Positions 6,725 through 11,514 of a stretch of DNA of 11,514 nucleotides are shown here, piece after piece. The notes under the pieces were generated by a model. That model was not told where the DNA came from, did no database searches, and worked only from the letters and a program-made list of their open reading frames with translations. Each line of letters begins with the position of its first letter. Position 1 is the first letter of the stretch. This DNA is from Bacteroidota bacterium (lineage in GTDB: Bacteria > Zhuqueibacterota > Zhuqueibacteria > Zhuqueibacterales > Geothermadaptataceae), in the NCBI GenBank assembly GCA_011375275.1, contig DRLW01000531.1, forward strand, positions 1 through 11,514, given 5' to 3'. Made by a program: the position numbers and the translations under genes.

Positions 6725-8896
6725 TCAATCATCCAGGATCATCGACAAGCCAATCCGGCCGCGGTCGATGTCGATGCTGAGAATCTTCACCTCCACTGTA
6801 TCACCGACCCGGACGGCATCGAGAGGGTTCTTGACGTACTTCTTCGCCAGTTTGGAGATGTGCACCAGACCGTCCTGCTTGACACCGATATCCACAAAAG
6901 CGCCAAAATCGACGACGTTGCGCACCGTGCCTTTCATGCGCATGCCGGGCTGCAGGTCTTCCATTTTCAGAACATCATTACGGAACACCGGTTTGGGCAT
7001 GTCGTCGCGCGGGTCACGATCCGGTTTCTCGATTGCCGCGATGATATCCTCCAGGGTTGGCAGGCCAACGTCGAGCTTATCTGCCAGTTCGGGCAGCGTG
7101 GTGCCGGCGCTTTTCAATTTCAAACGCAGTACATGCCCCTGTTTGCGCGCTTCACCGGGATCAAACTGCAAAACCTCGAGCAGTTTTTCCGCGGCGTCGT
7201 ACGACTCCGGATGGATCGCTGTGCTGTCGAAAAACACATCGCCATCCGGGATGCGCAGAAATCCGGCGCACTGGGTAAAAGCCTTCGGCCCCATACCTTT
7301 GACTTCGTGCAACTGCATGCGGTTGGTGAAACGGCCATGCTCCTCGCGGTAGCTGACGATATTCTCGGCGATCGACCGCCTCAGCCCGGCGACATATTGC
7401 AGCAACGCCGGAGAGGCTGTATTCAAATTAACGCCGACATTGTTCACAGCGCTCTCGACAACCCGATCCAAAGCAGTCGCCAGATTCACCTGATTGACAT
7501 CGTGCTGATACAGACCAACGCCGATGGACTTGGGATCGATTTTTACCAGTTCGGAGAGCGGATCGAGCAGTCTGCGGGCGATAGAGATGTTACCACGCTG
7601 GGCGGCGTCGAGGTCCGGAAACTCCTTTTTCGCCAGCGGTGAAGCTGAATAGACCGAAGCCCCTGCTTCGTTGACGATAGTGTATTGCAGCGCACTGTCC
7701 GGCATTTCGGAAATAATTTCAGCGGCGAGCTGCTCGGTTTCCCGGCTGGCCGTGCCATTGCCGATGGCGATGGTGGTAACGCCGTACTCTTCCACCAGCT
7801 TTTTAACCTGAATTTTGGCGTAATCCCACCGGTTTTGTGGTGGGTGCGGGTAGATGGTGCAGCCGTCGAGATATTTGCCGGTCTCATCGATGACCGCAAC
7901 CTTGCAGCCGGTACGATAGCCGGGATCAATCCCCATGATGATGTGCCCCTTGAGCGGCGGCTGCATGAGCAGATTGTGCAAATTGGCAGCAAAGATGCCG
8001 ATGGCGTGTTCATCCGCTGTCTCGGTGAGCTGCGAACGCAGCTCGCGCTCGATTGCCGGAGCGATCAGCCGGGTGTAGCCATCTGCAACTGCCTTTTTCA
8101 GCTCTTCGCTGAAAATACTCGCAGGGTTGGAAACAAAACGCTTCTCCAGACTCATGATGATATCATCAGCGGGCGCGTCGATCTTCACTTTGAGATAGCC
8201 CTCGCGCTCGCCGCGATTGATGGCAAGCACACGATAGGGCACGATCTTCTTCAGCGGCTCGCGATACTCGGCATAAATTTCATAGACAGCGACGTTCTCA
8301 GGGTCCCTGGCTTCCGAAACCAGATCGCCCTGGTGCCAGGTTTTCTCACGCACCAGCTTGCGCACATCCGCATCGTCAGAAACCCGTTCAGCGATGATAT
8401 CCCTCGCCCCTCCCAGGGCCTCGATTTCACTGCCAACCCCCTTCTCTTCATCGATAAATTCTGCGGCGATGGCCATGATATCGCCGGCCTCATCCTGCTG
8501 CTGCCAGATACGCTCTGCCAGAGGCTCCAGTCCTTTTTCTTTAGCTATCGTCGCACGGGTGCGCCGTTTCGGCTTGTAGGGCAGATACAGGTCTTCCACT
8601 TCCTGAAGCTTCGTTGCAGCCAGAATGCGCTCGCGCAGATCATCGCTGAGCTTGCCCTGCTCCTCGATGGACTTCAGCACGCTCTGCTTACGGTCTTCGA
8701 GAATGCGCAAGTAGCGCATGCGATCTTCGATCGCGCGGATCACCTCCTCATCCAGACCACCGGTCACCTCCTTGCGATAGCGCGCGATGAACGGCACTGT
8801 GTTGTCCGTATCGAGCAGTTCGATTGTTTTTTCGACCTGATCCGGCCTGATTTTCAATTCTTCCGCTACGAGTTTGTGAAAATCCTGTTCTGTCAC
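6725..8896 (-). CDS. tex: Tex-family transcription accessory protein
   Basis: This is a 723-residue Tex protein, a conserved cytoplasmic nucleic-acid-binding factor linked to transcription and related to eukaryotic Spt6. Domains in order, numbered from the GTG start: the Tex N-terminal helical region with VPFIARYRKEVTGGLDE (34-50) and DLYLPYKPKRRTRATIA (102-118); a YqgF/RNase H-like fold opening with GIDPGYRTGCK (322-332); helix-hairpin-helix units with VNLNTASPALLQYVAGL (489-505) and LHEVKGMGPKAFTQCAGFLRI (529-549); and a C-terminal S1 RNA-binding domain with GTVRNVVDFGAFVDIG and DGLVHIS (656-682). It stops right after the S1 domain, like the shorter Gram-positive forms and unlike the longer E. 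coli protein. An in-frame ATG lies 12 codons upstream, but GGAGG sits 6 nt before the GTG, so the GTG start is preferred. It appears monocistronic with its own terminator. Identification is secure. Confidence 0.97.
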   Translation of the reverse strand: MTEQDFHKLVAEELKIRPDQVEKTIELLDTDNTVPFIARYRKEVTGGLDEEVIRAIEDRMRYLRILEDRKQSVLKSIEEQGKLSDDLRERILAATKLQEVEDLYLPYKPKRRTRATIAKEKGLEPLAERIWQQQDEAGDIMAIAAEFIDEEKGVGSEIEALGGARDIIAERVSDDADVRKLVREKTWHQGDLVSEARDPENVAVYEIYAEYREPLKKIVPYRVLAINRGEREGYLKVKIDAPADDIIMSLEKRFVSNPASIFSEELKKAVADGYTRLIAPAIERELRSQLTETADEHAIGIFAANLHNLLMQPPLKGHIIMGIDPGYRTGCKVAVIDETGKYLDGCTIYPHPPQNRWDYAKIQVKKLVEEYGVTTIAIGNGTASRETEQLAAEIISEMPDSALQYTIVNEAGASVYSASPLAKKEFPDLDAAQRGNISIARRLLDPLSELVKIDPKSIGVGLYQHDVNQVNLATALDRVVESAVNNVGVNLNTASPALLQYVAGLRRSIAENIVSYREEHGRFTNRMQLHEVKGMGPKAFTQCAGFLRIPDGDVFFDSTAIHPESYDAAEKLLEVLQFDPGEARKQGHVLRLKLKSAGTTLPELADKLDVGLPTLEDIIAAIEKPDRDPRDDMPKPVFRNDVLKMEDLQPGMRMKGTVRNVVDFGAFVDIGVKQDGLVHISKLAKKYVKNPLDAVRVGDTVEVKILSIDIDRGRIGLSMILDD

Positions 8897-8902
8897 AATC
8901 AG

Positions 8903-8907
8903 CCTCC
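8903..8907 (-). promoter_or_regulatory. Shine-Dalgarno deciding the tex GTG start
   Basis: GGAGG on the minus strand is separated by 6 nt (CTGATT) from GTG at 8896. The alternative upstream ATG at 8932 would place this ribosome site inside the coding region and would add 12 residues (ending PQRRLI) that Tex proteins do not usually carry. Confidence 0.8.
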
Positions 8908-8932
8908 GTTGGGGTAATAGTCCACAATACAT

Positions 8933-9589
8933 CCTGGCGCGCAGGAAGGAAAAAGCGTCGATAAATTTAGGGGAATTGCAGAAAAATGCAAGCGGGGAAA
9001 GTCGAGGGGTATGATTTGTCCGGAATATCGATACCTGCTGAAACCGTTGCTTTCGGGTTGTGTTGTCGCCCGGGAGTCAGTATATTTTCACCGGCACGCG
9101 CTCGTGGAGTGAAACCATAGCCATCACTTCACCTGTTGCGGCGGACAACTGGCGGGGCACGATGAGGCACGGCTGATTTGCCTGCAGCCAATCGCGGCAA
9201 AATTTACTCATCTCAGCATGAGGGCAGGTATGCTAATAGAAAAGTCGGGCTGGCAGAATCATACTTTGCCATGGGTTTCCGATATTGTGGTTATCCATTT
9301 AACTCAGCACGGTTGCATTTTTTTAGCCAGTCCGCCAGAGCAAAGCACCTGCCTGCATCAGAACGATCATTCCCGGTTGCCCTGCAGGGGAAGATCGGAA
9401 TCTCCCAGACTCTGGCACATGCCCAAAAAGATGAGATTCCGGCACGGCGCATCACCTGGCCGGATAGCGATGACACTTGCGTCCCGAGGTGCGTCACACT
9501 GCAGGGCGGTGCGACGAGATGAAAGCAGCAACCATACTGAGTTAACTGGATAAGCGAATCGTTGAACACATAACAGTACAGGGTACACC
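8933..9589. other. Divergent intergenic region without a gene
   Basis: About 650 bp lies between the divergently transcribed tex and the 286-residue gene. Two overlapping plus-strand open stretches of about 110 codons (9178-9553) have mixed, low-complexity-free but unlikely composition, rich in His, Cys and Arg. They have no ribosome site, and I do not regard them as genes. Visible elements are the candidate tex promoter, a palindrome CCCTGCAGGG near 9379-9388, and a TCCGGC/GCCGGA inverted repeat near 9438-9464. No plus-strand promoter could be chosen. Confidence 0.5.
8964..8991 (-). promoter_or_regulatory. Candidate tex promoter
   Basis: On the minus strand, TTGCAT (8991-8986) and TAAATT (8969-8964) are 16 nt apart, about 70 nt upstream of the GTG start. 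Each matches the sigma-70 consensus only partly (3/6 and 4/6). Position and the local AT-rich stretch support it, but FCB bacteria may use a different -33/-7 signal. Confidence 0.3.
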
Positions 9590-10450
9590 ATGATCACATG
9601 GACAGGATTTCTCGGTAATCTCATCGCGTTCATCACAAACCAGCTCGAAAACACTACTGCAACCATGACTGCCGAGGATAAAAAGCATGCCGGCAGCACA
9701 TTTCTGCAACTGCACGAAGCCATACTGCAACTCGAAGTCACTTCAGATGAAATCATGGCCAAAACCGAGGCCCTGATCAAAGGTGAGAAAACCCGCCTGT
9801 ACAGTCACTGGCTGAAGGGCATGTACGAAAAAGTCGATACCTCTTCGCGCAATTTCATCGATGCACTCGATAGCCTCGGGGCTTTTCTCTACAAACACGA
9901 TCCCGCGCTCGCGCTGTTGTTCATGAAAATCCAAAACGCGCACAGCCGCACTCTGCTCAAACCCTCGGATTCTTTTTTCGAAGAGTGCATGCGCTTCAAA
10001 ATCGAATGGAAAACCTCGCGCAGCATGCGTTCGATCAGCTATACCACACCGAAAAAATCTCTCGAACAGCTCGACTTCAAAAAGCAGTATGAATGGGTGT
10101 GCTATTCGCGTGAATATTACCGCAAAAGCACCAACAAAGAGTGGCCGCTGCAGTTCAACTCCCTCTCTGCCGGCGATATTCTCGCAACTCTGGTCAAAGA
10201 TGAATACATCGAAGATACGATCGAACCGCGCGATACACGCAAGATCATCACGGTGTTCAAGAGCCTGAACAACAGCTTGCAGCAGTTCGAAAAAAGCCGC
10301 AGGCAACTGTGCCGTTTTGTGAAAAATAATTTCACCATCGAAGACCTGCTCAACACCGATGCGTTACGCCACTCCAGGCTATTCGCCGGCACGGCACCAA
10401 AAACCAGCAGAAAAACCACAGCCGAAGCGGCCGCCCCGGTCGCAAGCTGA
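9590..10450 (+). CDS. Unrecognised helical protein, 286 aa
   Basis: I do not recognise this protein. It is predicted to be almost wholly alpha-helical. A short hydrophobic N-terminus (WTGFLGNLIAFI, 4-15) is too short for a clear membrane span or signal peptide. Helical segments follow: AGSTFLQLHEAILQLEV (34-50), a FIDALDSLGAFLYKHDPALALLFMKI stretch (89-114), and a long C-terminal helical part with KIITVFKSLNNSLQQFEKSRRQLCRFVKNNF (218-248). The last about 25 residues are Lys/Ala/Thr rich and probably disordered. There are three cysteines (133, 171, 241) and no catalytic or nucleotide-binding motif that I can name. The ATG is preceded by a weak AGGG about 7 nt away; Met26 is the next in-frame option. 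It is divergent from tex and convergent with the exported coiled-coil gene, so it is probably monocistronic. The long uninterrupted frame, protein-like composition and a terminator just downstream support a real gene. Confidence 0.8.
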   Translation: MITWTGFLGNLIAFITNQLENTTATMTAEDKKHAGSTFLQLHEAILQLEVTSDEIMAKTEALIKGEKTRLYSHWLKGMYEKVDTSSRNFIDALDSLGAFLYKHDPALALLFMKIQNAHSRTLLKPSDSFFEECMRFKIEWKTSRSMRSISYTTPKKSLEQLDFKKQYEWVCYSREYYRKSTNKEWPLQFNSLSAGDILATLVKDEYIEDTIEPRDTRKIITVFKSLNNSLQQFEKSRRQLCRFVKNNFTIEDLLNTDALRHSRLFAGTAPKTSRKTTAEAAAPVAS

Positions 10451-10535
10451 TTGCGATACGCGAAGACAGTCCGAAGCCGGCCTGCCCCGATTTAAGCAGT
10501 GTGAGGAGAGTCGGGAGACTTGAAAAATTACATGT

Positions 10536-10575
10536 AAAAAAAAGCCCCGGAGATGCTTACATCCCGGGGCTTTTT
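10536..10575. terminator. Bidirectional intrinsic terminator between convergent genes
   Basis: GCCCCGG (10544-10550) pairs with CCGGGGC (10564-10570). After a single bulged A the stem continues with GATG/CATC around a CTTA loop. Five T follow on the plus strand, and eight A precede the stem, giving a U8 tract on the minus strand. It therefore serves both the 286-residue gene (86 nt upstream) and the minus-strand gene that stops at 10629. Confidence 0.93.
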
Positions 10576-10628
10576 CATGGGAAAAAGAAAAATATCGTCA
10601 GCGTTCATCTGCTGCGTATTTTTTCAGA

Positions 10629-11303
10629 TTAATCCCAGCGCAGATCATCTGTCATACCGGTGAGCTCGGCGAGACGGCGCTCGATGATGCGCTCTTTGTT
10701 CTTTCTCCGTTTTTCCAATGACTGGCGGAGCCGGGCCAGCTCTTTTTCGAGTCGCTGCACCTCGCGGCCGCGGTCCTGCTCGCGCAGGTCGAAGAGTTCT
10801 GTCAGGATTTTTTTCAAATCCGCCTGCAGGCGCTCCTTTTCAGCGTCGTCATCGCTTTTCCGGTATCGCGTGCCCAGCATGCGCGTTTTTGCTTCCATTA
10901 TATGGATTTTTTTCTGCAGGGCAAATCGCTCCTGATCACGCTCGCGCAGCCGATCCAATTTTCTCCGTGTCATATTCATTCTCCGGATCGTGATGCGATA
11001 GCGTTGCGGCGATTCGGTTTTGAGTTTGGCCAAATCTGCAGCGAGTTCAGCATCCGCTTCCTCGATCCAGGCCAAGGTTTCCTGTTCGCTCTTCTCGTTC
11101 AGCAGCGCACCGCGTTGACGGGCATCGTTCATTTTTCCTTTGCCCTGAGCCATCCGCCCCATCTGCCCTCCCATTCCCATCACCGGAGCAGGGGCATCCG
11201 GCGGCGGTGGTGGAGGCTGCGGTGGCCGTTCCTGAGCCGTGAGCATACCTGCGCATACGAGTAACGTCATGGCACCCAAAGCCAGCCGTTTTCTGGTTTT
11301 CAT
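10629..11303 (-). CDS. Exported proline-rich coiled-coil protein
   Basis: This 224-residue protein has a signal peptide (MKTRKR, hydrophobic 7-20, LTA before Gln24). Next come a short poly-proline linker (27-40) and a Met/Gly/Lys segment (MGMGGQMGRMAQGKGKM, 42-58). The rest (about 60-215) is a highly charged, Glu/Arg/Lys-rich helix with heptad-like spacing, for example REVQRLEKELARLRQSLEKRR (180-200), and it ends in LTGMTDDLRWD. Cys17 lies inside the hydrophobic core and has no good lipobox, so cleavage by signal peptidase I is more likely than lipidation. The overall design (small, exported, Met-rich start, charged helices) recalls periplasmic Spy/CpxP-like or metal-sensor-type proteins, but no diagnostic LTxxQ motif is seen. 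Function is therefore open. GAGGTG about 6 nt before ATG supports the start. It has a private leader and shares the terminator at 10536-10575. Confidence 0.85.
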   Translation of the reverse strand: MKTRKRLALGAMTLLVCAGMLTAQERPPQPPPPPPDAPAPVMGMGGQMGRMAQGKGKMNDARQRGALLNEKSEQETLAWIEEADAELAADLAKLKTESPQRYRITIRRMNMTRRKLDRLRERDQERFALQKKIHIMEAKTRMLGTRYRKSDDDAEKERLQADLKKILTELFDLREQDRGREVQRLEKELARLRQSLEKRRKNKERIIERRLAELTGMTDDLRWD

Positions 11304-11514
11304 TTTTTCACCTCATTATCATTGGTTCTTGGTCATCTGAAAAATTTTGTTCAGGAGAGCGCATCCCACGCCTCCCTGATTGTCACTGCCCCGGGGACTC
11401 ATCCATGAAGTCCCCACAACCGCATTCCGGTACTTCGCCGGCCCTTTTGCCGGTTTTCCGTCTGCCGGAGTCAGAGATTCTCATCCAATTTTGTGCGAAC
11501 TTCAGAAATTCCAC
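11304..11514. other. Leader of the coiled-coil gene and window edge
   Basis: The 211 bp upstream of the exported coiled-coil gene contain a perfect 7-bp stem GGGGACT/AGTCCCC (11393-11399/11409-11415, 9-nt loop) and a CCGGC/GCCGG stem (11438-11442/11449-11453). No promoter could be chosen with confidence. On the minus strand at the edge, 13 open codons reading GISEVRTKLDENL end in TGA at 11471-11473. This could be the tail of an upstream gene, but it is too short to call. Confidence 0.4.

Noticed and set aside
6698..7642. Plus-strand open frame of 314 codons opposite tex
   Set aside because: It is antisense to the conserved YqgF, HhH and S1 parts of tex. Its composition (many His, Gln, Arg) reflects the tex codon pattern and it has no ribosome site.
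7685..8917. Plus-strand open frame of 410 codons opposite tex
   Set aside because: It is entirely antisense to the N-terminal half of tex, whose identity is certain. The translation resembles no protein family and is explained by codon bias.
9178..9553. Two overlapping plus-strand frames upstream of the orphan gene
   Set aside because: No ribosome site, odd composition and mutual overlap in different frames. They are treated as non-coding spacer.
11405..11514. Plus-strand ATG open to the window edge
   Set aside because: It is only about 36 codons, its start lies in the loop of a perfect hairpin, and there is no clear ribosome site. It cannot be supported without further sequence.

Overview
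The window looks like a piece of a free-living bacterial chromosome, most likely from the FCB superphylum (Ignavibacteriota, Calditrichota, KSB1 or relatives). The main reason is the large exported protein. It ends in a FlgD-like/Por-type C-terminal module with the YPNPFNP motif, which is typical of T9SS-type sorting domains in that group. Shine-Dalgarno sequences are recognisable upstream of several genes, with GGAGG-like cores. The genus cannot be named from this sequence.

Layout, left to right. A small YCII/DGPF-family protein lies on the minus strand (94-417). A gap of about 500 bp follows, with stem-loops and a weak minus-strand terminator. Next is a very large minus-strand gene (913-5445) for a 1510-residue secreted protein: signal peptide, four tandem right-handed beta-helix modules, an Ig/PKD-like domain and a C-terminal sorting domain. 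A gap of about 1.28 kb (5446-6724) contains no convincing gene. It is marked by two good minus-strand intrinsic terminators, one about 150 bp upstream of the giant gene and one closing the next gene. That next gene is tex (6725-8896, minus), encoding a complete Tex transcription-accessory protein with a GTG start. A second gap of about 650 bp separates tex from a divergent plus-strand gene (9590-10450) for a helical protein I do not recognise. A strong bidirectional terminator sits between it and a convergent minus-strand gene (10629-11303) for an exported, proline-rich, coiled-coil protein. The last 211 bp hold that gene's leader with stem-loops.

The genes do not form an obvious pathway. Each appears to be its own transcription unit, separated by long spacers and private terminators. 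tex is core information processing, the giant protein is a surface or secreted structural/adhesive candidate, and the coiled-coil protein is periplasmic or exported. No CRISPR array, tRNA, rRNA, intact mobile element or defence system is visible. The points most worth a second look are the modular architecture of the giant protein, the gene-less segment bracketed by same-strand terminators, and the orphan 286-residue gene.
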